Shown here one piece after another: positions 7,845 to 16,545 of a stretch of DNA of 64,000 bases; position 1 is the stretch's first letter; the number at the start of each line of letters is the position of its first letter. This DNA comes from an uncultured Eubacteriales bacterium (GTDB lineage Bacteria > Bacillota > Clostridia > Oscillospirales > Acutalibacteraceae). The stretch spans positions 216,833-280,832 of the forward strand of contig CAKTVV010000002.1 of NCBI GenBank assembly GCA_934630515.1. The letters are read 5' to 3'. The notes below the pieces were generated by a model, which saw only the letters and a list, made by a program, of their open reading frames with translations, was not told where the DNA came from and made no database searches. The position numbers and the translations under genes are program-made.

Positions 7845-8726
7845 TCACGAATCGGTCAGGTAGGATATATCCAGATACGGGTCGTTAACTCCGTAGGGGT
7901 AAAACATATCGCCGTACGCAGAAATACGCAGTGTAAACGAATAGGATTTACCGGCGGCAAGGTGATCCACATGATCGCTGCTGCCAAGCTGTTTTACTCC
8001 GGATGGGTCATAGTAATATAGAACGATAAGTATATTTGCGGCGTCTGCATCGCCGGTGTTGCGGATGGTGCATTTGGCAAGATAGGCATTGGAATTCAAG
8101 GGATCAATACCGATTTTGATTGGATCGGTAACAATTTTGGCTTCGGCTTTTTCTTGGTTGAACAGACCAATCGAGGGCAGCGAGAAACCGCCGCTTGAGG
8201 GGAGTTTGTCCGTCCATGGATGCGCAATGAGCAAAATAAGCAGCGCAGGAATCCAAATGTCCAGAATGTATCGCCAATTCTTTTTTCTGCCTGTCTTGTG
8301 TGCGAATATGAGCAAGGATGTTGTAACAGCTATGGCTACCGAGAAGGAGAGTATTGTTACCGTCATCACGAGAGATTCATGCTTTGTATACCCAAGGCGC
8401 AGAAGAAGTGCAGCTCCAATAGAAATGAAAACAAGTCCAACTGTTTCAAAAGCCACGGCAATTCTATATTCTTTTGGTGCCTGCTCCCGGCTTTCCTTTT
8501 TGGAAAACGGTGTAACAGCAAAAACGAGACATAGTCCTATCGTGCTCAAAAATATAAAAGGGTATATGGCTGCAAAATCTCCACTGAACACATCTTGTAT
8601 GGAGCTGCGGGGGAATTCGCCTGTAGACAAGAAATAACCCACAGAGGAAAACAGCAGCGGAATTGCGACAAATGCCACATCCACCCCCAATCCGATTCCG
8701 ATAAACTTCAACAATCGCTTTTTCAT
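7845..8726 (-). CDS. Membrane protein with five helices and a C-terminal beta-sandwich-like domain
   Basis: The 293-aa product has hydrophobic segments at about residues 4-32, 48-72, 88-112, 116-145 and 150-170. A soluble tail of about 120 residues follows. The tail reads like an extracytoplasmic CARDB/FxLyD-type sandwich, with AKCTIRNTGDADAANILIVL, DHLAAGKSYSFTL and PYLDISYL. It is the first gene of the XRE-controlled operon, transcribed from a near-consensus promoter, with GAAGGAGGA before the start. The gene is more AT-rich than the flanking proline and helicase genes, which suggests acquisition. Function unknown. Confidence 0.65.
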   Translation of the reverse strand: MKKRLLKFIGIGLGVDVAFVAIPLLFSSVGYFLSTGEFPRSSIQDVFSGDFAAIYPFIFLSTIGLCLVFAVTPFSKKESREQAPKEYRIAVAFETVGLVFISIGAALLLRLGYTKHESLVMTVTILSFSVAIAVTTSLLIFAHKTGRKKNWRYILDIWIPALLILLIAHPWTDKLPSSGGFSLPSIGLFNQEKAEAKIVTDPIKIGIDPLNSNAYLAKCTIRNTGDADAANILIVLYYYDPSGVKQLGSSDHVDHLAAGKSYSFTLRISAYGDMFYPYGVNDPYLDISYLTDS

Positions 8727-8771
8727 ATACTTTCTTTATCCTCCTTCACATATTTTGTTTACCGCATCTCC

Positions 8772-8800
8772 AGTATAGCCCGATATCGGGCTATTGTCAA
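8772..8800 (-). promoter_or_regulatory. Near-consensus promoter of the three-gene operon
   Basis: TTGACA (8800-8795) and TATACT (8777-8772) are separated by 17 bp on the minus strand. The spacer is almost entirely the palindrome listed next. Confidence 0.85.
8775..8794. promoter_or_regulatory. 20-bp perfect palindrome, probable XRE operator
   Basis: ATAGCCCGATATCGGGCTAT fills the spacer of the leftward promoter and touches the -35 of the rightward promoter. A dimeric regulator bound here would block both. The adjacent XRE gene is the obvious candidate. Confidence 0.75.
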
Positions 8801-8821
8801 GTCCCATCTTTACCATACAAT
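8794..8821 (+). promoter_or_regulatory. Promoter of the XRE regulator
   Basis: TTGTCA (8794-8799) and TACAAT (8816-8821) are 16 bp apart. The predicted start lies only about 10 nt before the ATG, so the leader is very short. Confidence 0.65.
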
Positions 8822-8838
8822 AAAAACAGGTGGTAAAT

Positions 8839-9039
8839 ATGATCGTATACGATAAACTGTGGGAAACCATGAAGCAACGGAAGGTCACGCAATATGCGCT
8901 GATCAAGGAATATGGCATCAGCACCGGTCAGCTGGATCGACTGCGGAAAAATGAAAACGTCAGCACCCACACGCTGGATATGCTTTGCCAGATTCTGCAA
9001 TGCCGTCTGGAGGACGTGGCGGAAATCATCATCGAGTGA
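8839..9039 (+). CDS. Small XRE/Cro-type transcriptional regulator
   Basis: The 66-aa protein is essentially one Cro/CI helix-turn-helix domain. KVTQYALIKEYGISTGQLDRL covers the HTH, and THTLDMLCQILQCRLEDVAEII is the typical closing part. The ATG at 8839 is chosen over a GTG at 8830 because AGGTGG lies 6 nt before it. It is divergent from the three-gene operon and shares the 20-bp palindrome with it, so it most likely represses itself and that operon. There is no inducer-sensing domain, so a partner or protein turnover would have to relieve repression. Confidence 0.85.
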   Translation: MIVYDKLWETMKQRKVTQYALIKEYGISTGQLDRLRKNENVSTHTLDMLCQILQCRLEDVAEIIIE

Positions 9040-9041
9040 CA

Positions 9042-9081
9042 AAAGACCGACCCGGCGGAATGCTCCGCCGGGTCGGTCTTT
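9042..9081. terminator. Bidirectional terminator between xre and the SNF2 helicase
   Basis: An 18-bp perfect stem (9042-9059 with 9064-9081) has A-rich and T-rich ends, AAAGACCGACCCGGCGGA and its complement. It lies between two converging genes and can serve both. Confidence 0.9.
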
Positions 9082-9095
9082 CCTATATGTGCTTT

Positions 9096-12000
9096 TTAAT
9101 CCGTCAGCAGGGTCAGCAGCTCCTCCGCCGACAGGGAGGCGATGGAGGGGCCGTCGGCGGTGACCACCGCCTCCGCCAGCCGCCATTTATCCTCCTGCAT
9201 CCGCAGGATCTTTTCTTCCACCGTATCCCGCACCACCAGCCGCACCACCTGCACCGGGTTCTTCTGCCCGATGCGGTGCGCCCGGTCGGTGGCTTGGTTC
9301 TGGGCGGACAGATTCCACCAGGGGTCATAGTGGATCACCATATCCGCCCCGGTGAGGTTCAAGCCCGTGCCGCCCGCCTTGAGCGAAATGAGAAACACCG
9401 GGGTATCGTCCCGGTTAAAGGCGTCCACCAGCGCCGCCCGCTGCTCCTTGGAGGTGGAGCCCTGCAGCACATAGCAGCCGATCTGCTCCTCCTCCAGCCG
9501 CTGGCGGATCAGCGCCAGCATGGAGGTGAACTGGGAGAACAGCAGCACCTTATGCCCCCCGGCAGCCGCCTCCTTGAGCAGCTCCACGCATGCCTCCAGC
9601 TTACAGCTCTCCCCGGTATAGCCCTCGCAGCACAGCCGGGGGTCGCAGCAGATCTGCCGCAGCCGGGTGAGCAGCGCCAGCGCCGTCATCCGGCTCTGCC
9701 CGGAGAATTGCCCATCCCGGCTATCCTCCAGCTGCCGCCGCAGCTCCTGCATGGTGTCCCGATATACCTGCCGCTGGGCATTCTCCATGGTGGCGGGCAG
9801 CAGCCGCTCGGTTTTCTCCGGCAGCTCGGTGAGCACATCCCGCTTGAGCCGCCGCAGGATAAAAGGGGCGGTCATCCGGGACAGCTGTGTCAGCGCCTGT
9901 TCGTCCCCTTGTCGCACAATGGGGGTCTCAAACCGCTCCCGGAACCGGCTGTACCGAAACAGCAGCCCCGGCATCAGAAAATCGAAAATGCTCCACAGCT
10001 CCGACAGCCGATTCTCCACCGGAGTGCCGGTGAGGGCGAACCGCTGGGCGGAGCGGATGGCTTTCACCGCCTTGGCGTTCTGGGTGGAGCTGTTTTTGAT
10101 ATACTGCGCCTCGTCCAGAATGTGATAGTGAAACTCCAGCCCCCGGTACAGCGCCACATCCCGCTTGAGCAGGTCATAGGAGGTGAGCAGCACGTCATAG
10201 TCGACTGTCTGCTCCAGCAGCGTTTGTCGGGCAGCGGCGTCCCCCACCACGCACAGCGCCCGCAGCGCCGGGGCAAAGCGCTGGATCTCCCGCTCCCAGG
10301 ACAGCACCAGCGAGGTGGGGCAGACCACCAGCGATGGGCGGCGGTCGCCGCCGCTCTCCTTGGCTGCCAGCAGCAGGGCGATCACCTGCAGGGTCTTGCC
10401 CAAGCCCATATCATCCGCTAAAATCCCGCCGAAGCCCAGCTCCTCCATGGTGCGCAGCCAGCGGTAGCCGTGCTGCTGGTAGGGGCGCAGTACAGAGCGC
10501 AGACTTTCCGGCAGGGGATATTCGTTTTCGGTGGCGGAGCGGCTGCGGGACAGCAGCTCCCGCAGCGCCGGATCCCGGCGCAGATACACCCCCTCCCGCT
10601 CCCGCAGCACGGCATCCAGATACAGCGCCCGATAGCGGGGCAGGGTGATGCGCCCGCTGCTCCATTCCCGGTCGGTGAGCGCCAGCCCGTCGGTCATCTC
10701 CGCCAGCCCCGCCAGCGCCGGGTCATCCAGCGCCACAAAGCGCCCGTCCTGCAGCCGGTGGTAGGCGTCGTGGCGGCGGTAGCCCTCCATGATGCCGGTC
10801 AGATCCGCCGGCTCCCAGTCGGCGGCGTCCAGCTCCACCTGCAGCAGATCCCCCAGCAGGCTGATCCCCACCTGCAGCCGCACCGGGGCGGCGGGGGACA
10901 TCCGGTCATACCGGTCAGAGGCATAGACCGTCGCCACCTGCCGCAGCTGTGCCACCCCCTCGGTGAGAAAGCGGAACAGCCGCCCATCATCCCCCCGCAG
11001 CACCAGCAGCCCGGTATCCGGCTGCAGAGCGGTGAACTGCCTGAGCAATGCCGCCTTGACCTGCTCCTCACCCAGCGGATCCTGCCAGGGCTGCCGCTCC
11101 CCGGCAGCCCCCGCAAAGGGCAGCAGGATATCCTCCCCATAGTGGTATTCCACCCGGGCGGTGATACACCCCGGCTCCGGGGCGTCCAGATAGATGCGGG
11201 CCTCCAGCGGACGGGGGCGATACGCCGCCAGCACCCCGGTATCTCCCTCCGGGAGCAGATACCGCTCTACCGTCCGCCACACCCCGGCGCAAAAGGCGGG
11301 CAGCTCCCCGGCGGAGATATACACCCCCTCCGGCGCCCGGCTCAGCACCTGCACCAGACCGGTCATCCGGCGGGTGTAGTCGGCATCGGCGGCAAAAAGC
11401 CGATCCCCCCGCAGCAGATACAGGGTATGCAGTCCACGGATCGGCTGCATCTCCTCTCCGGTCACCCGCACCCCGGAGCGCTCCCGGACGAGGCTCACCG
11501 TCAGCCGGGGATTGTCCCGGATCAGCTGCAGCGTGCGGTCGCCGGTGGCGGTGCGCAGGGTCAGCGGACGCCCCTCCATCAGGGCAAAGAACCGGTCAAA
11601 GCCCGCCGCCGACAGAGGCAGCTCCCCGGCAGCGGCGCCCATGCCCGCCGGCCGGTCGTTCCATTCCGCCAGCAGCAGATCCAGCACCGGACGGCTGTCG
11701 GGGCGGAAGCTGTCCGGGTGGTGATACAGGGTAAGCTGCTTGCCGTATTCCGCCGTTTCCCCCTGCTGCATCCGCTCGGCAAAGCGGGCGAGGTTTTTCA
11801 GCAGATAGGGACGGTCATTGCCGACAGCGAACCGCAGCACCGGCCGCCCCGCCTCCAACGCCAGCAGCGGGGTCAGCGCCACCGGCTCGGCGGCGCCGGT
11901 CTGCTGCATCCGCCGGGTCTCGTCCGCCATATACCGGTCGATCATCTGCCGGGCGGCGGGGTCGGTGGCACGCTCCTGCATCCGCTCCAATGCCGCTGCC

Positions 12001-12320
12001 GTAGGCAGCTGCGTCACCATGTCCTGATAGTATTTGTGGACCAGCACCGCCACGATATGCTTGCAGACGCCCTCCTTGGGGTGGAACTGCCCGCAGGTGC
12101 ATTCGCCGTATTCCAGCTCTCCGGCGCTGTCAAAGCCGATCTCCACGGCGTAGCTCTTGCCGTCCTCCTCCACCCCGGCGGTGATATAGCAGGGGTAGAA
12201 GACGTTGGTACTCTCCGTATAGGCACGCACCCAGCCGGCATTATAGCCGTGGACGCCCCGCAGATATACCGGGCGGCTCTCGGCGGCGGCGCTGATCTTT
12301 TTGAGGGAATAAAAGGGCAT
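9096..12320 (-). CDS. SNF2-family helicase with N-terminal SWIM zinc finger
   Basis: The 1074-aa protein is an ATP-driven DNA translocase of the bacterial RapA/SNF2 group. The SWIM zinc site is C74, C76, C86, H88 in YGECTCGQFHPKEGVCKH. A long SNF2-associated region follows. The helicase core occupies the last 450 residues: Walker A in LADDMGLGKTLQ (about residue 640), motif II DEAQYIKN (about 737), motif III ALTGTPVENRLSELWSIFDF, and the C-terminal lobe with GGTGLNLTGAD and DRAHRIGQKNPV. The start at 12320 has AAGGAGA upstream; longer frames are possible but lack one. It is a single-gene unit with its own promoter and terminator. Its role is probably remodelling of nucleoprotein or RNA polymerase complexes. 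Confidence 0.92.
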   Translation of the reverse strand: MPFYSLKKISAAAESRPVYLRGVHGYNAGWVRAYTESTNVFYPCYITAGVEEDGKSYAVEIGFDSAGELEYGECTCGQFHPKEGVCKHIVAVLVHKYYQDMVTQLPTAAALERMQERATDPAARQMIDRYMADETRRMQQTGAAEPVALTPLLALEAGRPVLRFAVGNDRPYLLKNLARFAERMQQGETAEYGKQLTLYHHPDSFRPDSRPVLDLLLAEWNDRPAGMGAAAGELPLSAAGFDRFFALMEGRPLTLRTATGDRTLQLIRDNPRLTVSLVRERSGVRVTGEEMQPIRGLHTLYLLRGDRLFAADADYTRRMTGLVQVLSRAPEGVYISAGELPAFCAGVWRTVERYLLPEGDTGVLAAYRPRPLEARIYLDAPEPGCITARVEYHYGEDILLPFAGAAGERQPWQDPLGEEQVKAALLRQFTALQPDTGLLVLRGDDGRLFRFLTEGVAQLRQVATVYASDRYDRMSPAAPVRLQVGISLLGDLLQVELDAADWEPADLTGIMEGYRRHDAYHRLQDGRFVALDDPALAGLAEMTDGLALTDREWSSGRITLPRYRALYLDAVLREREGVYLRRDPALRELLSRSRSATENEYPLPESLRSVLRPYQQHGYRWLRTMEELGFGGILADDMGLGKTLQVIALLLAAKESGGDRRPSLVVCPTSLVLSWEREIQRFAPALRALCVVGDAAARQTLLEQTVDYDVLLTSYDLLKRDVALYRGLEFHYHILDEAQYIKNSSTQNAKAVKAIRSAQRFALTGTPVENRLSELWSIFDFLMPGLLFRYSRFRERFETPIVRQGDEQALTQLSRMTAPFILRRLKRDVLTELPEKTERLLPATMENAQRQVYRDTMQELRRQLEDSRDGQFSGQSRMTALALLTRLRQICCDPRLCCEGYTGESCKLEACVELLKEAAAGGHKVLLFSQFTSMLALIRQRLEEEQIGCYVLQGSTSKEQRAALVDAFNRDDTPVFLISLKAGGTGLNLTGADMVIHYDPWWNLSAQNQATDRAHRIGQKNPVQVVRLVVRDTVEEKILRMQEDKWRLAEAVVTADGPSIASLSAEELLTLLTD

Positions 12321-12390
12321 ACCGGTCTCTCCTTTTCGCAAACGAAAACGGATCCGGGACGGCGCTGCCGTCCGCATAGCTTATCGGAAT

Positions 12391-12419
12391 AGTATACCGC
12401 AAAAGCCGCATCCCCGCAA
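12391..12419 (-). promoter_or_regulatory. Promoter of the SNF2 helicase gene
   Basis: TTGCGG (12419-12414) and TATACT (12396-12391) are 17 bp apart on the minus strand, 70 bp before the start. The leader contains a short GGACGGC/GCCGTCC hairpin (12357-12373). Confidence 0.65.
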
Positions 12420-12462
12420 GAGGAAACGGCAGACTTTTTGTCCTTTTACCGTCTCCGACGGC

Positions 12463-12505
12463 AAAAAAAGAGAACCGTCCGGGACACAGACGTGTCCCGG
12501 ACGGT
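12463..12505 (-). terminator. Rho-independent terminator of pckG
   Basis: The 14-bp stem ACCGTCCGGGACAC pairs with its complement (12474-12487 with 12492-12505). On the minus strand it is followed by TCTCTTTTTTT. It lies 20 bp past the pckG stop. Confidence 0.92.
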
Positions 12506-12524
12506 CGGTAAGCGGTGAGAAAAC

Positions 12525-14303
12525 TCAGCCCAGATTCTTTTTCAGGATCTCCAGCTGATGCCGCAACTCGGCAGGCAGCTTGTCGCCAAACTTCTTGTAG
12601 TGCTCCTCGATCTCGGCGGCTTCCTTCGTCCAGACGTCATGATCCACGGTCAGGATGCTCTTGAGGGTATCCATATCCATGTCCAGATCGGTCAGGTCGA
12701 TGTCCTCCGGCTTCGGCACATAGCCGATAGCGGTCTCGGTGGCGTCCGCCTTGCCCTCGCAGCGCTCCACGATCCAGTTCAGCACACGCATGTTGTCGCC
12801 GAAGCCCGGCCAAATGAAGTTGCCGTCGTCGTCGGTACGGAACCAGTTGACATTGAAGATCTTCGGCGCCTTGTCACCCAGCTTCTTGCCCATATCCAGC
12901 CAGTGCTGGAAATAGTCACCCATGTGATAGCCGCAGAAGGGCAGCATCGCCATGGGATCCCGGCGCACCACGCCGACAGCGCCCGCCGCCGCAGCGGTGG
13001 TCTCGCTGGCCATAGCGGAGCCGATGAACACACCGTTCTCCCAGTCACGGGACTGATAGACCAGCGGCGCGCACTTGGCACGGCGGCCGCCGAAGATGAT
13101 GGCCGAGATCGGCACACCGGCGCCCTTGTCGAACTCGTCGGAGATGCAGGGGCAGTTCTTGGCAGGAGCCGTGAACCGGGAGTTGGGATGGGCAGCGTAG
13201 GTGGACTTATCCGCCTTGTCGAACTTGGACGCATCCCACTTGTTGCCCTTCCAGTCGATGCAGTTCTGGGGCAGATCCTTGTTCAGCCCCTCCCACCACA
13301 CGGTGTTGTCGTCCAGATTCAGCGCCACGTTGGTGAAGATGGTGTTCTTCTTGGTGGACTCCAGAGCGTTAAAGTTGGAGTGAGCGTTGGTGCCGGGCGC
13401 CACGCCGAAGAAGCCATTCTCCGGGTTGATGGCGTACAGGCGGCCGTCGGCGCCGATGCGCATCCATGCGATATCGTCGCCCACCGTCCAGATCTTGTAG
13501 CCCTTCTTACGCAGGTACTCCGGCGGGATCAGCATGGCCAGATTGGTCTTGCCGCAGGCAGAGGGAAACGCCGCAGCGATATAGTGGATCTCGCCCTGCG
13601 GGTTCTGCAGACCCAGGATCAGCATATGCTCGGCCATCCAGCCCTCTTTCCAGCCCTGATAGGAGGCAATGCGCAGAGCAAAGCACTTTTTGCCCAGCAG
13701 CACGTTGCCGCCGTAGGCGGAGTTGACGGAGATAATGGCGTTATCCTCGGGGAACTGGCAGATATACCGCTTCTCGGGGTCGATGTCGCAGGAGGCGTGG
13801 AAGCCCCGCACCCAGTCGTTGCTGTCGCCCAGCGTGTCCAGCACCTTCTGACCCACCCGGGTCATGATCGCCATGTTCAGCACCACATAGATGGAGTCGG
13901 TGATCTCAATACCGATCTTCGCCAGAGGCGAGCCGATGGGGCCCATGGAGAAGGGGATGATATACATGGTCCGACCCTTGTAGCTGCCGCGGGCGATGTC
14001 GTACAGCCGCTTGTACATCTCCTGGGGCTCACACCAATGGTTGGTGGGGCCGGCATTCTCTTCCTTGCGGGAGCAGATGAAGGTGCGATCCTCCACACGA
14101 GCCACGTCGTTGGGCTTCGTGCGATGCAGATAGCAGCCGGGCAGCTTCTCCTCGTTGAGCTTGATCATCTCGCCGGTCTCCACGGCGATCTTCCGCAGCT
14201 CGTCCAGCTGCTCCTCGCTGCCGTCGATCCACAGCACCTTATCCGGGCAGACCAGTGCCTTTTTCTCCTCGATCCAGTCGAGAACCGTCTTATTGTTGGT
14301 CAT
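12525..14303 (-). CDS. pckG: Phosphoenolpyruvate carboxykinase, GTP-dependent
   Basis: The 592-aa cytoplasmic enzyme interconverts oxaloacetate + GTP and PEP + CO2 + GDP. It is the GTP type, not the ATP type of E. coli. The PEPCK-specific P-loop FPSACGKTN carries the reactive cysteine (C250). PFSMGPIGSPLAKIGIEITDS and RVEDRTFICSRKEENAGPTN are substrate-site blocks of this family. The start at 14303 follows AAAGGAG; an upstream ATG would add 27 residues without a better site. In fermenting Clostridia this enzyme often runs toward oxaloacetate, fixing CO2 on the way to succinate or propionate. Confidence 0.96.
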   Translation of the reverse strand: MTNNKTVLDWIEEKKALVCPDKVLWIDGSEEQLDELRKIAVETGEMIKLNEEKLPGCYLHRTKPNDVARVEDRTFICSRKEENAGPTNHWCEPQEMYKRLYDIARGSYKGRTMYIIPFSMGPIGSPLAKIGIEITDSIYVVLNMAIMTRVGQKVLDTLGDSNDWVRGFHASCDIDPEKRYICQFPEDNAIISVNSAYGGNVLLGKKCFALRIASYQGWKEGWMAEHMLILGLQNPQGEIHYIAAAFPSACGKTNLAMLIPPEYLRKKGYKIWTVGDDIAWMRIGADGRLYAINPENGFFGVAPGTNAHSNFNALESTKKNTIFTNVALNLDDNTVWWEGLNKDLPQNCIDWKGNKWDASKFDKADKSTYAAHPNSRFTAPAKNCPCISDEFDKGAGVPISAIIFGGRRAKCAPLVYQSRDWENGVFIGSAMASETTAAAAGAVGVVRRDPMAMLPFCGYHMGDYFQHWLDMGKKLGDKAPKIFNVNWFRTDDDGNFIWPGFGDNMRVLNWIVERCEGKADATETAIGYVPKPEDIDLTDLDMDMDTLKSILTVDHDVWTKEAAEIEEHYKKFGDKLPAELRHQLEILKKNLG

Positions 14304-14382
14304 AACACAGAACTCCTTTCGCTTTCTCAGATCATGCTTACGGGAAACAATATTAAAAAATATCATTTCTTCGACGCTTATC

Positions 14383-14412
14383 ATTATACTATTGATCTGT
14401 CAAACTTTGCAA
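14383..14412 (-). promoter_or_regulatory. Promoter of pckG
   Basis: A perfect TATAAT (14388-14383) with TTGCAA 18 bp upstream (14412-14407) lies 80 bp before the start. A stray TTGACA at 14402-14397 is too close to serve as the -35. Confidence 0.6.
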
Positions 14413-14487
14413 CCCCTTAATTGTTAAATTTTTAATAATTTCCGGGGAAATTTTTGTGACCCCTAGTATGTGGACGGCTTTTTCGCA

Positions 14488-14712
14488 TCAAATACCGGCG
14501 CTGACGGCGGCGGCAGCCAGCAAAATCAGCAGCATCGGATCCTTGAGCTGGAGAAAAAAGCGTTTTAGAAAGCCCGGCTTTTCCGCTTCCTTTAATTTAT
14601 TTATCCCGTATTTTTCCTGACGGGCCTGCGCCTGCTGGGAGGTCAGTCCCATTTGGCTGGTTTGCAGCTCCTTCAGTGTTTCTTCGGCGGATGATTTATA
14701 ATAATCCGTCAT
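14488..14712 (-). pseudogene. N-terminal fragment of a P-type cation-transporting ATPase
   Basis: The 74 residues are the usual start of a calcium-type P-ATPase: YYKSSAEETLKELQTSQMGL, then ARQEKYGINKLKEAEKPGFLKRFFLQ and the first membrane helix DPMLLILLAAAAVSAGI. It stops there, while an intact pump has about 880 residues with the DKTGT phosphorylation site. The cut lies near 14488, close to the pckG promoter. Its ATG overlaps the stop of the corC fragment (ATGA), as in a natural operon. Confidence 0.8.
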
Positions 14713-15111
14713 TTCTGCGTCTCCTTCTCAGTAGAGTAATCGATCCTTTTGATTTCTGCAAGTACGACTTGATGATCCTTGATTTCTTTTATTGTCACCG
14801 ATATGTTATCAAGTTTAAGCTCTATATTTGTTTTCCCGTCATCCGGTATTCCCTTCAAGCGGTCAAATATGTACCCGGTAAAGGTGTTGATATATTCTGT
14901 GTCAAAAGTAACACCTATCGCCCTCTCTATTTCGTCAAGCTCAGCATTGCCGCTGATTTCCCATGTGTCGCAATACAATTGCCTGATCTGAGGTTCTGCC
15001 GTTTCCGAAATGGAAGGGTTCTCCCGAAGCTCCCCGACAAGTTCTTCAATCAGATCCTGCATTGTGACAACGCCTGTCAGACCACCGTATTCATCCAAAA
15101 CAACAGCAAAT
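14709..15111 (-). pseudogene. C-terminal fragment of a CorC/HlyC-type CBS-domain transporter
   Basis: The frame reads NTFAVVLDEYGGLTGVVTMQ, the end of the second CBS domain. The CorC/HlyC C-terminal domain follows (TWEISGNAELDEIERAIGV, YINTFTGYIFDRLKGIP). The N-terminal membrane domain and first CBS are missing. The sequence breaks at about 15111, where repA-like coding begins on the other strand. Intact proteins of this family export magnesium or other cations. Confidence 0.8.
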
Positions 15112-16078
15112 GTATTACCTCATTTACACCCGTGAAGAAGCCGCCAGCACCTTGAATATCTCCTATAAGCGATCCATCGCTGCTTTCAAGGAGCTTATCC
15201 GAAACGGCCTGCTTTACGAGCAGCGGCAGGGCCTTGGCGCTCCCAACCTGTTATATGTCTTGAAGGCAGAACTTACCGACGAGGATGCCGCTGCATTTGG
15301 CGAGACCTTCTCCGGCAATGAGAGCGAAACCGATGCAAAAGAGCCCGAAACCCCTGCAAATACACAGATGTGCCAAAATGGCATATCAAGACATGCCGAA
15401 ACGGCACATCAAGAACTGCCAAAATCGCCTATCCGGAACTGTCCGATCGGCACATCAAGAACTGCCGGAAAAGCAGATCAAGATATGCCGAAACCGCACA
15501 CAAGAAAGACTGAGAGTAAAAAGATTGAGAGTAGTTATATTGAGAACAGTCAACCTATCCATCCGCAAGCAGATACCGGCAAGAAGACTGTGCCTTCGGC
15601 TGCGGCGGACGGGCCGACCGATGACGAAACGATCCTCGCGGAAATTCTTGACCAATGCGAGCTGGAGCTGTTCTCGGACGGTGTGCGGAGAATGCTGGTG
15701 CAGGCGGTCGAACGGCTGTATTATTCCGACAGCCTCAGGATCGGCAGCGCAAGACTGCCGCAGGAAAAAGTGCGCAGTTACCTGAAATTGCTCGACGGCG
15801 AAACGCTTTTGTCGGTCGTCGAAGCCATAAAAGCCAATGAGGAACGCATCACCAATCCCATGGCGTACATCATGTCCACGATCATCAATGCAGTCTGCGA
15901 AAGGGAAAGTGAGCTGATCCTGAGCCTGCCTGCCGATTACATCAAAAGCGAAGATCTGTATGCACCTGCCGGTCACGGCCTCGGTGCGGAGAAAGGAGGA
16001 AGCAGCCATAGTCATGTTTACGACAGCAACCCAGCGGGTAATCCTGGATCTGTTACAGCAATTCGGGGCGATCCGTGA
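15110..16078 (+). pseudogene. Replication initiator RepA-like protein of an integrative element, N-terminus missing
   Basis: The frame begins at the junction with corC inside what should be an internal region: LIYTREEAASTLNISYKRSIAAFKEL, then NGLLYEQRQGLGAPNLLYVLKA. This is the second winged-helix part of Firmicutes RepA-N type initiators. A low-complexity linker (about residues 70-160) leads to a C-terminal helical domain of DUF6017 type (ILAEILDQCELELFSDG, LLDGETLLSVVEAIKANEERI, NPMAYIMSTI). The N-terminal DNA-binding part, about 100 residues, is absent. The ATG at 15110 arises at the breakpoint. The 3' end overlaps the next gene by 65 bp. Confidence 0.7.
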
Positions 16079-16541
16079 AGATCAGGCGGAAAAGATATTG
16101 AAGCAAACCTTTCCGCACGCCGAGCTGCGTCGAACGATATTTCCGCTGCTCAGCGGCAGAAGGATCAAGCAGAGCAACGGCTATCTTTTTTCACACAGCG
16201 GCAAGCTGGACGAACGGCTCATCGAGGCGATCGATATTATGCTGCTGCTCGGTCCGGCGTATACGGAGCCATACCAAAAAGGCACGGAACCGTTTGCCCT
16301 GACCTTTTTCAAGCAGCGCAGGGATAAGCTGTGGCGATACGATGTGTGCCCCGTGGCATACGGCACGGAAGCGGTCATTTCCGCACAGCTGGAGGGCAAA
16401 GACAACAAGTACCGTATGGTCGTTTTTGTGCTGGAAAAAGAAGAGCAGATGCAGGGCATCCAAGTGACCTGTGAGCACTGTTATGTGCTCAAAAATGCCG
16501 ATGAATACGAATTCTATCTTTACTCGAAAAAAGGAGACTAA
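16014..16541 (+). CDS. DUF5697-type protein of an integrative element
   Basis: The 175-aa product starts with a winged-helix-like region (QRVILDLLQQFGAIREDQAEKIL, then RRTIFPLLSGRRIKQSNGYL). A mixed domain follows (RYDVCPVAYGTEAVISAQLEG, KYRMVVFVLEKEEQMQGI). I recognise it as the DUF5697 family common beside repA in Clostridiales mobile elements; its role is unknown. The ATG at 16014 has GAAAGGAGGA 13 nt upstream. It precedes the S1-like gene by 4 bp. Confidence 0.65.
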   Translation: MFTTATQRVILDLLQQFGAIREDQAEKILKQTFPHAELRRTIFPLLSGRRIKQSNGYLFSHSGKLDERLIEAIDIMLLLGPAYTEPYQKGTEPFALTFFKQRRDKLWRYDVCPVAYGTEAVISAQLEGKDNKYRMVVFVLEKEEQMQGIQVTCEHCYVLKNADEYEFYLYSKKGD

Positions 16542-16545
16542 GCTT

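Noticed and set aside
9042..9081. The long hairpin as a transposon end or attachment site
   Set aside because: It lies exactly between two converging stops with A/T-rich flanks, so a bidirectional terminator explains it.
14397..14402. Perfect TTGACA as the pckG -35
   Set aside because: It is only 8-9 bp from the TATAAT, too close for a sigma-A promoter; TTGCAA at 18 bp is the better partner.
10470..14420. Long plus-strand frames (over 600 codons) opposite the SNF2 helicase and pckG
   Set aside because: Both are low-complexity shadows of strongly supported minus-strand genes.
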